Source of the DNA: Chrysomallon squamiferum
Taxonomy: Eukaryota > Mollusca > Gastropoda > Neomphalida > Peltospiridae
Length of the DNA: 64,000 bases
Assembly (NCBI GenBank): GCA_012295275.1
Contig: CM022677.1
Coordinates: 15,534,970-15,598,969, forward strand
Reading direction: 5' to 3'
A program made the position numbers and the translations under genes. This document shows, in pieces, positions 12,841 to 24,658 of the stretch (position 1 is its first letter; every line of letters starts with the position of its first letter). The notes beneath the pieces were generated by a model that made no database searches, had not been told where the DNA came from, and saw nothing but the letters and a program-made list of their open reading frames with translations.

Positions 12841-13410
12841 TAAAATGTACGTGAAATTATCAGTATTTTTTATGATGCAAAATAGAGGAAAATATAATAA
12901 AACATCACGTTATTTTCATTCAGTATCAGTTCATAATATAAACGTCGCTGGTTTTATGTATTAACGTGAATTAATGTAATCTGTTCTCCTGTTAATCAAA
13001 TATCACATTTATATGGATCTGACCTTTTATTTTATAGTGGCATTCAGCGGTGGACTACTAAATTCAGAAATAAATAACTTAATGACTAGATATACAGGGG
13101 AACCCTCTGTTGTGAAATATTTTTCTGTAAAACTCAATTACAATTTCTTCTCAACAAAAAAAAATATATAAAAAATTAATACTGAACACGTGAGAAGTTA
13201 CACTTTACTTGAATCACAAAATTTGAGTTTGCAAAGCAAACGACATTAAAATTAAAATTCACAGATTAGCGAAGTTTTCTGTTTTGTAAAACGCGACGTA
13301 ATTCACATTTTATATATAAACTAGCGACGTTTATTGATACTTAGTGAAAATAACGTGAAATTTTGTTATGTTTTATCTCTATTTTGCATCATAAAAAATA
13401 CTTACCTGAA
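12841..13410. repeat. Foldback repeat (imperfect inverted arms of about 120 bp)
   Basis: The left arm at about 12860-12975 and the right arm at about 13285-13400 are reverse complements, by eye near 80% identical. Both carry atttttttatgatgcaaaat in arm-specific orientation and the phrase aacgtcgct near the inner side. The loop of about 300 bp is AT-rich. A further copy of one arm lies at 48.67-48.87 kb. Structure and lack of coding capacity fit a MITE or foldback element; no target duplication was identified. Confidence 0.65.
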
Positions 13411-14827
13411 GCTTCTAAAATATCAGATTAAACTAGCCCATCTCAAATACATATATAATGATACATACTATTAATACCCAACATCCATTATATAAATTGT
13501 CGGTATTAAAATTAAAATTATATTTTTTTATTTATTAATACTCAAATACGACTTGACTTTTGGAAGAACAAAACTGGACAGAATTTTTACTGAAACACGT
13601 GTTATCCAGACAGTCAGCTACACGTCTGCACAGCCCGACTTGTCTTCACAAGTTTCACCCAAACGTTTCTTCACAAAACACTCGCCGTTGTATAGGACGA
13701 GCAGGTAGCACATTTCTTAAAATATTCTGGTTGAAATATTAATCACCAGAAAAGTGTAATTAAAAACACAGTCTGTGGTGTAATTATTGAAAATCACCTT
13801 CATCGTTCTTCTGCTTAGAAAAAGTACCTTTCCTAAAATACATATAACAGTTTGTCTGGAAGTAAAAAACGCCTTTTGTTAATAATACGAATCTGGAAAT
13901 ATAACTCGCTATGTATCAATTCTACAGCTACTGTTGAAAAAAGGGGTACATAACTCTATATTTCGCTGCAGCATATTATGTTCTGTTTTTGATTCACGGT
14001 TTCAGATATTTAGTTTTATCTGTAATAATAATGTAATTTTGTTTCTTGTATAATCTCTAATACAGTCTATAAAAAATGACGTTAATCCACAAGCGCGCGC
14101 ATTAATTCTGATTATCCACTGATCTTCTATAAAACAAAATATTTGTCTTGCACATTCTGCGTTAGTAAATGTAAGTAATGTATCAAGTTATAAAATGTAA
14201 TTTTATTAATTTATCCTCTTTTCACCTTTTCAAGTATAATCCTACATTGGTAATTAAAAAAAATAAAAAAATAAAACTCCAGAAGCCCATTTAATATGTT
14301 CAATACACCCCTCTCACCTACATACTAAATTATAAAAAAATGTTTTTATTATATGATGTAAATATTTATTTATTTATTTATTTATTATTATTATTATTAT
14401 TCTCAAATAAGTGTCTCGCTCATTCTCTCTTTTTTTTTATGTTCTGTTTGTCAATAAAGAGGATTGAAAAGTGGATATCTCCAGTGTACTTGTCTGTGTC
14501 AAGCTATAGCTACGTCATAAAATATATTGACATCCAGACTGGAGCGATGATGTTAACGTCTGAAGTGTTATGGATGTTGAGAAGTAAAGAAATCAAACAA
14601 AGATTAAAATTTTATTTTCTTCTATTGTTGTTGTCGATGTCGTTGTTGTTGTTGTTTTATGTGTGTACTGTAGCATTATAGTAAACACTACAGGTGTGAT
14701 TTTACTGCGAGAACACAGTGTACTTTCAGAAATGTAGATTGGGTTTCGGGTTAGCGTGTATTGAAAAATAGAGGAATTGTTTTTTAATTAACAGTATCAG
14801 ATCATTTTATTTTGCATAACAAATTAA

Positions 14828-14867
<40 letters not shown>

Positions 14868-15540
14868 AATTTTTCTTTAACAGGTATAACGTGTCTAACA
14901 AGTTGAATAATGAATCAACGTCTAATAATGTGTATTATTCTCTTTTTTTTATTAAGATAGTAGAATTGCAGTTGAGAGGTAAGAGGCTAGATTAAGTGTA
15001 TCTTTCTTAAGTGCATCTACTAGAAAAGTCTAGAATATAGAGAAACATTAATAGACGTTTTTATTATTAAAAGTAAAGTGAAAAGGCGAAGATGCGCGAG
15101 ATGAATCTTGTTTATTATAACACAAGTTCTGTAAACATACATCTCTATATCTATCTATATTATTTAACTATATACATAAACACCGTCTCACTGATATGAA
15201 CTTTCGTATATAACTATCCTCTAAGGCAAACATTTATACCAAACTATTTCTTTTCTATGTGTGTCTTTCTGTGTGTGTGTGTCTGTGTATGTGTGTGTGT
15301 CTCTCTCTCTATCTGTTTATTTGTTGATAATTGTTTCTTTATTTATGATGACGACTGCAATACTGACATAACGACATTAACGATAAAAACAACAACACTA
15401 ATTGCAATAATACTACATAAAATGATAAATAAAATAGTAATTTGGTCCTCAAATTTGTTGGACTGATTATTGCTATGTAATCATTGTTTACTACTACTAA
15501 TAATTAGTCCTAATCATAATACAAGTCAAATTCAAAATTT
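13411..15540. other. Noncoding DNA with simple repeats
   Basis: No supportable gene. Contains TTTA/ATT repeats at 14365-14400, an (AAAT)n run at about 14822-14868 and a (TG)n/(TC)n run at 15256-15312. The Lys/Arg-rich minus-strand frame at 15567-15770, just outside, has no conserved partner in the inverted copy of the block. Confidence 0.5.
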
Positions 15541-17178
15541 CAATAAACTAAACTCCTTGACAAATATCACACAAGAATACATCCACCGGTTCTGCTGCAG
15601 CATTCAAATTGAACTGCCGTTTTGACTTTGGTATCTTCTAATTGTTTTGTTGTTGTAATTTTGCCTCTATAACATTTGCTTTCTTTGCCTTTTCTTCCTC
15701 CCCTTCTTCTTTTCTGCCAACTCTTCTTTATTCCTCTTGATACTTTCTTCTTCTGTGAATTACTCGGCATACCTCATCCTTTTGATTTTATTGCCCCAAG
15801 TGATGGAGTAAAATAAAAAGCATACTTCTTGCCTAATTATCACATATTAATCAAGTTTCTTCTGCTGAACTTAAAAAACGATTATATTTACCTGTTATAA
15901 TTTATCATTAACCTTATGTCTATAGCACTAAAAACATAACACTCACTTTTGGAACCTCAAAATGCAGTATAGCGGCTGCAAGTCATAATATACCTCGGAG
16001 GCCAGAATTGCCCTGAGGCCAGAATTACCCCAACTTATACTAGTTTTAAATAAAATAATTTTAGTGAATTTAGTAAATTCAGTGAATGATCTATATTCAG
16101 GAGACTTGAATTATTTTATTTTATTTTTATTTTTGTTATTTTACTCAACACTCAGTCTTTTTTGTATATTTAACCAACGTGCGTTTTAAATAGAGTTGTT
16201 TCTCTTAGACCACGAACTTCTGAAATAGATTACTCCTCGCACTGGCGAGATAACGGTAAATTAGATTTGTTGCGTTTAGATGAAAATAACCAATTTTGTA
16301 TAATGTTTTGTAGCAGACAGAATCAGCTTATTAACATTCCCTGTATTTTATTTTTATTTTAACTAGGCAGTTTCCTGTATTTTTTGTTTATTTAACGTGA
16401 TCTTATTATTTGATGAATTATTGTAAAATTGCTATTTTATTTAATTTTATTTATTTATTTTATTTATTTATTTCATTTATTTTAGTTGTAAAAGTAGTTA
16501 GGAAAGGCACAAGAGATTACAGTTTTTTAATATGAAAAACCATCTTTATTTTGTAAATCATAAAAAGTTCAGAAAGTAGACGTAAAATAATTGTATTTGG
16601 AAATTTAAAAACTTCCGTGACCTCACGGAACCTTCCGATCGAAATCCAAGATGGTAGGATCGAACGCCGATCAATATTGACACAAGTTTAAACATGTACA
16701 CTTTATAATGCAATAATTCTACATAGATCATTAAAAGTAATTTGGAGAAGTATGTCATATAACTAATGCCTTTTATACATAGATGGCTAATACTCTGTAG
16801 CAATTGCTGAAAACATTTTTTTTTTTATTCTTTTTTTTTTTTTTTGACGTTGACATAATATATCACTACGCACCCATTTCGTATTATCCTCTTTTTTTTT
16901 CACTTTTTATTACGACATCGTCAGCCAAGAAAAAAATAAATAACAAAATTTAAAAATTAGTAAATAAATAAAAATAAAATAAAATAATTGAAATAAAATA
17001 AATTAAAATGAAATAAATAATTTTCACTGACGCTGGTTGGAAGTATGGATCTATCCATATAGATACACACATACATACATACATATATACATACACACAC
17101 ACGTGTATAGGAATAATAATGTATTTGTATGTTTAGAAGTTGATTAGCACGTATATGTATATAAAAGGATAAGTAACT

Positions 17179-17220
<42 letters not shown>

Positions 17221-17330
17221 AAGGGTGGATAGATGGTAGATGATAACACACAGGTAAATTGATAGACAGAAGAAAGGTAGATAGATTACTAGAAAGATAG
17301 ATAGATGCAAGGAGACATGAGTATATACCT
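15541..17330 (+). repeat. Repeat block C, copy 1
   Basis: Inverted homologue of 44.2-45.82 kb. Anchors: caataaactaaactccttga at 15541 against 45800-45819; cgaacttctgaaatagat at 16213-16230 against 45366-45383; atggatctatccatatagat at 17045 against 44508-44527. The right part (17.2-17.33 kb, a GT array and gtggatagatggtaga) also matches the reverse of 27.65-27.73 kb. It contains a short conserved open frame described separately, plus TTTA and poly(T) tracts. Probably a transposon-derived or segmentally duplicated unit of unknown class. Confidence 0.8.
16180..16344 (+). other. Conserved about 55-codon open frame in block C, copy 1
   Basis: Reads open from CVLNRVVSL through RTSEIDYSS and LDENNQFCIMF to NQLINIP. 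The same frame is open in the inverted copy at 45254-45420 with only a handful of amino-acid changes and no frameshift, while flanking DNA has indels. That pattern fits a former coding exon. I recognise no family. It could be part of a transposon protein or a duplicated gene exon. There is no start codon or clear splice site. Confidence 0.35.
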
Positions 17331-18840
17331 GTACATCTGTAAGAACGACGGATTCTGTTGCTTATGTATATGGCATAAATAGATAGATAAATAAATATAT
17401 TTATAGATAGCAACTAGATAGAAAGAATGTATTTAAATACTTAAAAAGGATGTAAATAGAGAGAGTGTATACGTACTGTGTCTGTGTGTGTGCGTGTGAG
17501 AGCAAGATAGCCTGTGGCTATGTATAACTGAGAAGGTGAGATAGATTGATATAGTGATAGTTAGACATCGCTTCAGAGATAGATTGATATGTTAGGTAGA
17601 CAATAATTAGGTACATATATAGATAGATATATACAGCCAACATAGATAAATTGATTTGTATATGTCTGTATAAATATATGTGTCAGAGACAAGGGGCATA
17701 CAAATGTGTGTCAAAGATAGTGTGTTTTTGTGGATTTTTGAGAGAGTCAGATAATTGATAGAGAGATTAAATATAAATAAATACTTGAGCGAATATATTT
17801 ATGTGTGTATATATATGTGTGTGTTACAGAGGGTAGATATAGATGTACGGATGGACACACACACACAAACGCAATCACAGTATAAGTTATATACAACATA
17901 AATAGATACACAGATACATGTGTTCATAATCATGAGTATTTGTATTTATGGTAGAGGATTGGTACATAACTGAATGTGTGAATGAGAGTATGTTTATATG
18001 TGTGTTAGATAGATTATAGATAAATGGCTAGACTGAGAGAGACTGACATGTAGGTGTGGTTATATGTGTTTGTGTGTTACAGAGAGATAACAGGTATTGA
18101 CCTCACTATGAAACAGAGAAGTATGCCATGTGTGAATGATTTTTCAGAGAATGAGAGATGATTATATAAATAAATATAGATACAGACACACAGACAGAGA
18201 GAGGATAGTGATGAATAAATGGTTAGCTAGACAGGTAAGGGCACATGTATAAAAGTAAAAAAATCATAGGAGTAAAAAAATCATATTTCTTCATTAAAGT
18301 CTGTTTCTATGTTAGAAAGAGGTGAGCAGGTGCGAGATTAAGCTACACCACAGGTTGACCAATAAAGAGACAGATAGATAGACAAATAGCCAGAGAAATT
18401 GATGATGAAATAAAACAAATATATAGATAGACTCATAGATAGATAGAAACACGCAGGTAAGTAAGGATGGATGGAGTGTTGGATGGATGAAAGTTTTGGT
18501 GCAAAGAAGAATTGGGAAAATAATAAAAGGATAAAAAGAGGGAATAATGGACTGAAAGGTTTTCAATTATATAAAAAAATACTTTTCAGACATTATCACA
18601 TTCCTAACAAATAAGGTCCTCATTGCAGGTCCATGGATTGAGTGATGTATCAATGGAATTTGGCTTAATATATAAACTGTGTGATGAGGAATATGTGGAG
18701 TTCGGAGGGAGGCATGACTGGAAGTACCAATAAATTGTTAATGAGAGATTAGTGATTTCTGGTATTGTTTATGAAGAGAACATTAATCTGGAAATCTAGT
18801 CTGTGTTTATCTACACTGAAAGCATAGTCTTCATCTGCTG
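17331..18840. repeat. ATAG/GATA-rich quasi-repetitive DNA
   Basis: About 1.5 kb dominated by imperfect (GATA)n, (GTGT)n and ACAGAGAGA motifs, without a fixed long period. It is the complement in composition of the CTAT-rich stretch at 27.5-29.3 kb and of 43.1-43.85 kb, which are probably related, inverted copies. No gene. Confidence 0.6.
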
Positions 18841-19150
18841 ATTAGAAGGTAAATATGATAAGATAAGAAGTGTCTATAATATGCTCTGTTAAATAGCACA
18901 TTAATCACAGAACATATAATATCTGGTCAAATAAAATAATCCATCTAGAGTAATCTGGAGAGTGACAGAGTAAGAAAGCCAGATTGAAATAGTTATATGT
19001 CATAACTTATTCTTAAGTACACATACACTTCTGTCTCTACTCTGTTGGCCGGTCAGTCTATCTGTATATAGAAAGGGCTTTCTTAGTAATGAGACTGTAT
19101 TTGAAATTAGAAAAAAGTAGCAATACCCTATATATAGATTGCTAAGATAT
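18840..19150 (+). repeat. Dispersed repeat matching 27.19-27.49 kb in inverse
   Basis: Contains catctgctgattagaaggtaaatat, gcacattaatcacagaacat, tatctggtcaaataaaata and gtagcaataccct, each found in reverse complement and opposite order at 27190-27490. It forms the right end of the block C plus GATA-rich unit, so the full unit may run from about 15.5 to 19.15 kb. Confidence 0.7.
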
Positions 19151-19519
19151 ACGAAGCGGCTAACCACACGAGATTTCTGTCTTCTCAGTATGAACAAAAA
19201 CTGATATCATTTCTGAAATGAGTTTGAACACTTCAAAATAATAAATAAATAGTACAAATTAAAATTTATAAACTATGGTTAATTATGTAATAATGTACAT
19301 TTTAAAAACAAAATCGGTGCTCAACCTGATTGCCCGTAAGAGAAAAACACCCCTCCTTAATTTAAAAAAATTAATCTTTACAAATAAGTGAATGTATGTA
19401 AGACTGTTATATATGAATGTGTTCTAAAAGATTTCTGAATTACTGTTACTGTTATATAAATATATGTTCACAAATGCAACACAGAGAGGAAAACACTTCT
19501 TTAATCACCACCACTGATC

Positions 19520-19903
19520 AAGATATAAATGACTGGCATGATTTACATGTTTGTGATGTTTCGTGTTTGAAACGTTTTGTCAACTTTTGTGTTCATCAGT
19601 TGTTTTTGCCAGTTCATGCTTTGAGCTGCTTTTCGCTTCAAGTCAGCTGCAGGTCGTGCTTTTCACGTGGCCCGCTACACACGGAAAGAGGGTGGAGCCC
19701 ATGGACGTCGGTGTCCTTGCATTGGACGTGAACGATCGGGAGAACCAAAGAAATCCACCAGTACAAGAAGAAAAGAAAAATGTTTATTTATTATATAATG
19801 TTATCTTTACTTCATTCGCAGTATAGCTGTGTCTAATATGAAAGTAGAGAATATTTGCGAAAAATAATAATGTTTCAACATATTTTATTAAGATACCTTA
19901 TAT
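19520..19903. repeat. Local direct duplication, copy 1
   Basis: Shares with 20925-21275 the ordered blocks tgagctgcttttcgc, ctacacacgg, gcccatgga, agaaatc.ac.agaagaa, aaaatgttta and gtagagaatatttg, at similar spacing. Both copies carry fairly long open frames around the GC-richer core, but the frames are not conserved between copies, so coding is not supported. Confidence 0.6.
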
Positions 19904-20042
19904 TCAGGTTGTATCCATGGGTTCCCCGAATGGGTCAACCTCCATTGGTTGAATGTCTCTGTCGTCGAAGGGGTCAACCTCCATTGGTTGAATGTCTCTG
20001 TCGTCGAAGGGGTCGACGTCCATGGGCTCTTCGAAACGGATT
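19904..20042 (-). CDS. Possible terminal exon with acidic 13-residue repeats
   Basis: On the minus strand a clean acceptor (attttcag) is followed by an open 45-codon frame ending in TGA at 19904-19906. It contains two perfect and one partial copies of a 39-bp repeat encoding PMEVDPFDDRDIQ, preceded by IRFEEPMDVDPFDDRDIQ and ending DPFGEPMDTT. The composition is strongly acidic, with regularly spaced Asp-Pro-Phe, like a disordered tail carrying short binding motifs. DPF is a motif known to bind endocytic adaptor appendage domains, but that is only a resemblance. The GC content is well above the surroundings. The same DNA is also open on the plus strand, so direction is uncertain. No upstream exons were identified. 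Confidence 0.35.
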
Positions 20043-20924
20043 CTGAAAATAACAGAACTGCTCAAATACTTTATAGAAACCATTCACTAAATATTTTTAG
20101 ACGTGAAGAATTAATAAAATAATAGTTGTCAGATAATGAGATATGTTTGACGAACTCCTTTATTCTTTTTAAATAAAAACATTCGAAACACTATCTATAA
20201 TTGATTGTTGTTATTTTTATGTAATAATAAACATATTTTGACAAGGGTATATTAACAATATAAGAAACAGGAATCATAGCATTAGAGGTTAGAAAGTAAT
20301 TCATAGAATCAGTTTTCAGTTATCGTTGATTATCTAATCTAAAAATAATCTAGCACAACCTCACTGTGAATAAAACAATATGTCCAGTTTGGACTTAAAT
20401 ATGTTAATAATATAAACATTAAACCTACACAAATGTAACCTTCATCACTTGCAGATGGAAGTCAATATATAAAGTAAAAAGGTAGGAAAGTAGAGTCAGA
20501 ACTAACTCGAATGCGCTAATCTTCAATATCGCCAACTGTATCTATGTAAACAAAGCATTGATGACGTCATAGACCCGAACGTAAAAACGAAGTTAGCCGA
20601 ATATTAATTTTTATTTTCAACTCCGATCGATATAAAAATAAACATTATAAAACACCGAGTGTACGCTTAGTATCAATTCTAATTTGTAAGCACGAAATCT
20701 TCAGTGATTTAAATCTTATTATAATTTATTTGTTAACTATTGTCATCAATAATAATTTTTTTATTGTCGAAGTAATTCATGTTATTTTAGGTTTCTACCG
20801 CAAAGATATGTTTTACTATTGAAACCGAAACAAAACCAAGAACCGAGATGTCCGATTATTGTAATAAATTGATCTAAATTTCAATGATTATATTTACTGA
20901 TCACCATGTTCACATTCTTCACGT
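20043..20924. other. Noncoding DNA with one CRE palindrome
   Basis: No gene recognised. A perfect TGACGTCA palindrome lies at 20562-20569, upstream (in minus-strand sense) of the possible exon at 19.9-20.0 kb. It is a CREB/ATF-type site by sequence; function is untested and could be chance. Confidence 0.35.
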
Positions 20925-21275
20925 TTATGATGTTTCGTAAATAACATAGTGTTTTAATAATTATTATCAGCTTTATATTCATCGGATGGGTTTTTTATCA
21001 GTTTGTGGTCTGAGCTGCTTTTCGCATCATGTCAACTGTCATGCCGTGCTTGTTGGACCACTACACACGGGAAGACGGTTTTGCCCATGGACACCCATGG
21101 AGGTGACCCATCCGTAGGAAGAAAGAAATCTACAAGAAGAAAGAAAATGTTTACTTACTTATAATTATTTCACTGGCTAGTATAGCTACGTTTGGTATAA
21201 ATGTAGAGAATATTTGTGAAATATAAATAATCTTCTATATTTACATACCTTTCATTCATCTTTCGTATCAGGATG
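20925..21275. repeat. Local direct duplication, copy 2
   Basis: Second copy of the block at 19520-19903, about 1.38 kb away in the same orientation. It lacks the 39-bp acidic repeat that adjoins copy 1. Confidence 0.6.
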
Positions 21276-22553
21276 TATCCAAGGTTCTGTTTTCTACTCA
21301 AAATAAGGCAAATTTCTTGGCTCAGCTAAAACTATCAAGTATTTTACCAAGTATTTTGCTAGATATATATAAAATTGAATTTATTAATGTGGAGGTGATA
21401 TATGTTTGAAATAAATATCTAAGAAAACACTCTTAATAATTAGAGCTATTTGCTATGTGGAAGATCTATGTGGCTGATAAAAGGCCAGTTTGAATACGTT
21501 CATTCATACAGAAAGTTGTAAATTTCGTAGCGTGGGTTTTCAAAATTAAATACTGCTACAAATAATTTTATAATGACTTAAGCATTTTAATATACAATTG
21601 TTAATAATAACAACAAATAATTATGACAAAGTAACAACAAATAATAACAATAGCAATAACAGTAATAAAAATAATATAATAATTTTACTATTATCATTAT
21701 TCATTATCATTTCTTAATTACAATAAAAAGAAAAATTTTAAAAATGCAAATGTGCTCCGTGTGAAACTAGCAGAGAAAGACAACAGTAGAAACTGTAGAT
21801 AAATGGCTATAAGAGATAAACTGTTTTATTTGTGTAATAAATGGTAAGAGTAACACTAAATTTCAGTCACAATTAACAGATAAACAAAGAAACAAGAAGA
21901 ATAACATGTTAACAGTTGTATAAAACTTTATTGAAATAATTTGTTCATTCGGCACAAGTTTGAATGACAGATCTTTGAACTGCTGGTTATTACTATAAAC
22001 AGAAAAACAAAACAAAGCAAAAAAAAACAACAAAAATAAAGAACAAGAAAATCAAAACAAAACAAAATACGAACAAAACCCGCCCCAAGAAAATGTAGTA
22101 TACTTATTAACAGAACCTTAAAAACGAACGTTAGCAGAACACAATTATTTATAATACATTTATTTTTTGTTATAACCTTATAATAACCAGTTTGTATTAT
22201 CACAATTTGCATAATGTTAATGTAATATACATTAGTAATGTACATTTCAGTATAACTGTCTTCATGTTTTTGCATAATGCTAAATATACTGTACTTTATA
22301 TTAATGTTTTGGCTCTTAATAATATTGTTTTGATATAATGGTTCCTCATAATGATTTTCTATAATAGTAATTATATTAATATTTAACATTTTATTTTAAT
22401 ATTAGCACATGAGCAAAGGATGTTTTATAATGTTCTTACTAAGTATTTTCATTTCATTCATTTAGGCTGACTATATCAATATACCAATACAACTAAAATA
22501 TCAAATAAATGATCACATGGTGTATTTCTTTTTATCTTTCTTTGTTGCTGACA
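21276..22553. other. Noncoding DNA downstream of the CUB-transmembrane gene
   Basis: AT-rich, with AAC/AAT trinucleotide tracts near 21600-21680. The part nearest 22553 is presumably the 3' untranslated region of the minus-strand gene. No clear AATAAA could be assigned with confidence because the motif is frequent in such AT-rich DNA. The 153-residue open frame at 21928-22389 is low-complexity Ile/Asn/Phe-rich and rejected. Confidence 0.45.
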
Positions 22554-22882
22554 TCAGACAGACGTCTCTGTGGAATTTCTGTTTGGTTTCAGATATCTTT
22601 GTCTTCTTCTGTCTCTAAATAACTCGTTTTGTGAGGAAGATCTGTCTGCTTTATCTTGATGTCTCTCTGTGTTTCCAACATTAGAAACAGTCTCTGGGAT
22701 ATTTGGCATGGTGGTTGTGGTATTTGCAGAACAAGGCACACTGTTTGTGGCATGTTGCATTGTATTAGTGGTACGTGGACTAGTATTTGTAATATTTGTG
22801 TTTGTGGTATATGGTGTGCTATCAGGGGCAGTTTCAGAATAAGGAGGAGGTAACTCGTTTTGATATGATGACAAAGTCAAAT
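22554..22882 (-). CDS. CUB-transmembrane protein, last exon: cytoplasmic tail
   Basis: Third and last recognised exon of a minus-strand gene. The acceptor is ttggcag at 22883-22889. Phase 1 joins the G left by the previous exon to AT, giving Asp (FQS-D-LTLSSYQNEL). The frame is open for about 109 codons to TGA at 22554-22556. It encodes PPPYSE soon after the start, then a Thr/Asn-rich low-complexity stretch (TTNTNITNTSPRTTNT) and a basic, Ser-rich end (RDRRRQRYLKPNR). PPxY motifs bind WW domains, for example of NEDD4-family ubiquitin ligases; that partner is inferred from the motif only. Tail topology follows from the membrane segment in the preceding exon. Confidence 0.7.
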
Positions 22883-23066
22883 CTGCCAACAGAAAATGAA
22901 ACAAAAGTAAACATAAATGTGGTAATTTTTAATGAAAATAACAATCATTAACACTGTTTATGTCACACATATTTTTATACCGTGTTTAATTATTTGTATA
23001 CCTTTTCACACATTTATAGACAATGTAGTAAACTGCCAGTGACTCATTTCATACTGACACATATAA

Positions 23067-23115
<49 letters not shown>

Positions 23116-23146
23116 ATAACTGTAAAGGAAAGCACTCAACATCACA

Positions 23147-23194
<48 letters not shown>

Positions 23195-23377
23195 GAAATT
23201 ACATATCTATTTCTTTTGTAATGTTAACCATTAATCATTTCCTATTCAGTATTTAACATTTACATACAATTATTATTAAATTATTATTAAGTTAACAACC
23301 ATACATTAATTACAGAGAAAACATAACAAATATCTTATTATATATAAACATAATACTAGAAAAACAGATCTGCATAC
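22883..23377. repeat. Intron with (CA)n and (TTA)n microsatellites
   Basis: Intron between the membrane and tail exons. Contains (CA)n at about 23067-23113 and (TTA)n at about 23148-23193. Confidence 0.8.
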
Positions 23378-23623
23378 CTGATTGAAAGCTGTCATTAGGG
23401 AGACCAGGGTAGGGGGGAGGTGCCCCTAGATCAACCTGGTCAGTGGAATCAATAACAAAGACAGGAGACATGAAGCAGACGGTGCTGTCACTACGGTTGA
23501 CGGTTTGTGTGTGGTTTTGCTGTCGACGTCTGACAATAAGTACTGTAACTGTAGCAACGGCAGCTACAACAGCAAAACTTCCAAAAATACATCCTGTGAC
23601 TAATCCAATGAAAGAGCTGTTTT
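23378..23623 (-). CDS. CUB-transmembrane protein, membrane-spanning exon
   Basis: An 82-codon, 246-bp exon with phase-1 introns on both sides (acceptor ending cccataaag, donor GTATGC). It encodes NSSFIGLVTG then a hydrophobic helix of about 24 residues (CIFGSFAVVAAVATVTVLIV) followed at once by RRRQQ, a stop-transfer signal placing the rest inside the cell. The inner part holds PPPYPGLP, a second PPxY motif. Joining to the exon at 24268-24414 across the phase-1 intron gives a clean Glu codon at the junction. The single-pass type I topology is an inference from the N-terminal CUB domain and the positive-inside rule. Confidence 0.75.
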
Positions 23624-23648
23624 CTTTATGGGCAGTAGAAGAAAAAAA

Positions 23649-23695
<47 letters not shown>

Positions 23696-24267
23696 TAATA
23701 ATAATAATAATAATAATAAACAAAAACAACAACAACAACAACAACAATAATAACAAAATAACAAACAAACAAACAAATATAAAGACTTTTTTATTTTTTT
23801 ATTTTGTAACGAATACTTACCATATTTTATCAGGTTTATGATTATTAAATATTTACAGGTCATAATATTTTGCTTAAAGCTTGTTATAGTTTTGTCTGGA
23901 AAAACAACTGATTATTGTGTACACTGCGGTGTTATGACTCCAGAGAAAACGGCAGCATTTAAATGTTTTTGTACCAGTATATCGTTATATTGCCATACTT
24001 TGTTATTTTATGAATGATGATAGGTTGCCCTAAACAGTGATATAATAATACAGATTTATATTTTGTTTTATTAACCTCACCACCTAGTATATTTAAAAAC
24101 TAACATATACATTTTATTATATGAGATGTTATTAGTATATTATCCTGTCGAAAGTAATGTTGATAAAATTTACAATCTTTAAATCAATTCAGTTGTCAAC
24201 GATTCTTGATAAATAGGTAAATAATTAAAATAATTAATAAATCAAAAAAATTAATAAATAAATTCAC
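23624..24267. repeat. Intron with (TAA)n/(CAA)n microsatellite
   Basis: Intron between the CUB and membrane exons. A long TAA/CAA array at about 23645-23755 abuts the acceptor, giving in minus-strand sense a long TTA/TTG tract that serves as the pyrimidine-rich region. Confidence 0.8.
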
Positions 24268-24414
24268 CTGCTATCTGGACAGCCTGATACATTATTTTGA
24301 AAATATTTTCACTGGTGGAGCTATCTGAGAAAAATCTCGGAAACATGTGTTGTTGGGTGCTCTGAAACTGTGGAGTGAAAGTACCACAGAATGACCCAAG
24401 CTTGACTGCAGATG
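24268..24414 (-). CDS. CUB domain C-terminal half exon
   Basis: A 49-codon, 147-bp phase-1/phase-1 exon (acceptor tttcag, donor GTGAAT). The translation SAVKLGSFCGTFTPQFQST... MFPRFFSDSSTSENIFKIMYQAV matches the second half of a CUB domain: the Leu-Gly-x-x-Cys-Gly strand, the Pro/Ser-Thr turn, the hydrophobic-x-Phe-x-Ser-Asp-x-Ser segment, and the Phe-x-hydrophobic-x-Tyr end. In CUB domains the Asp of the SDSS segment is often a calcium ligand, seen here. The usual Gly before the last strand is replaced by Asn-Ile. It is followed by the transmembrane and tail exons, so the gene is a CUB-containing type I membrane protein. Earlier exons (rest of CUB, signal peptide) should lie at higher coordinates but were not found before the foldback repeat at 24.83 kb. 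Confidence 0.75.
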
Positions 24415-24544
24415 CTGAAATACAAATACTTAATGACAGTGAGTAAGTAAGACAGACAGAGAAAAATGACTTTGCTAATTGACTTTAGAAAGATGTAATG
24501 AGAAAATAAGTCAAAGAGAGCGAGGGATAAACAGAAAATGACTG

Positions 24545-24568
24545 TGTGTGCGAGTGTGTGTGTGTGTA

Positions 24569-24655
<87 letters not shown>
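24545..24655. repeat. (GT)n then (GA)n microsatellite
   Basis: A short GT run at about 24541-24567, then about 85 bp of near-perfect GA repeats to 24653. Every Ser/Leu-repeat frame here is an artefact of the repeat. Confidence 0.95.

Positions 24656-24658
<3 letters not shown>

Noticed and set aside
15567-15770. Lys/Arg-rich minus-strand frame of 67 codons
   Set aside because: No splice sites or family, and not preserved in the inverted copy near 45.82 kb; composition-driven.
21928-22389. 153-codon minus-strand frame
   Set aside because: Ile/Asn/Phe/Cys-rich AT-driven translation downstream of a real gene; no domain or repeat homology.
22656-22853. Plus-strand Cys/Ile-rich frame of 65 codons
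   Set aside because: Antisense shadow of the Thr/Asn-rich tail exon of the CUB-transmembrane gene.
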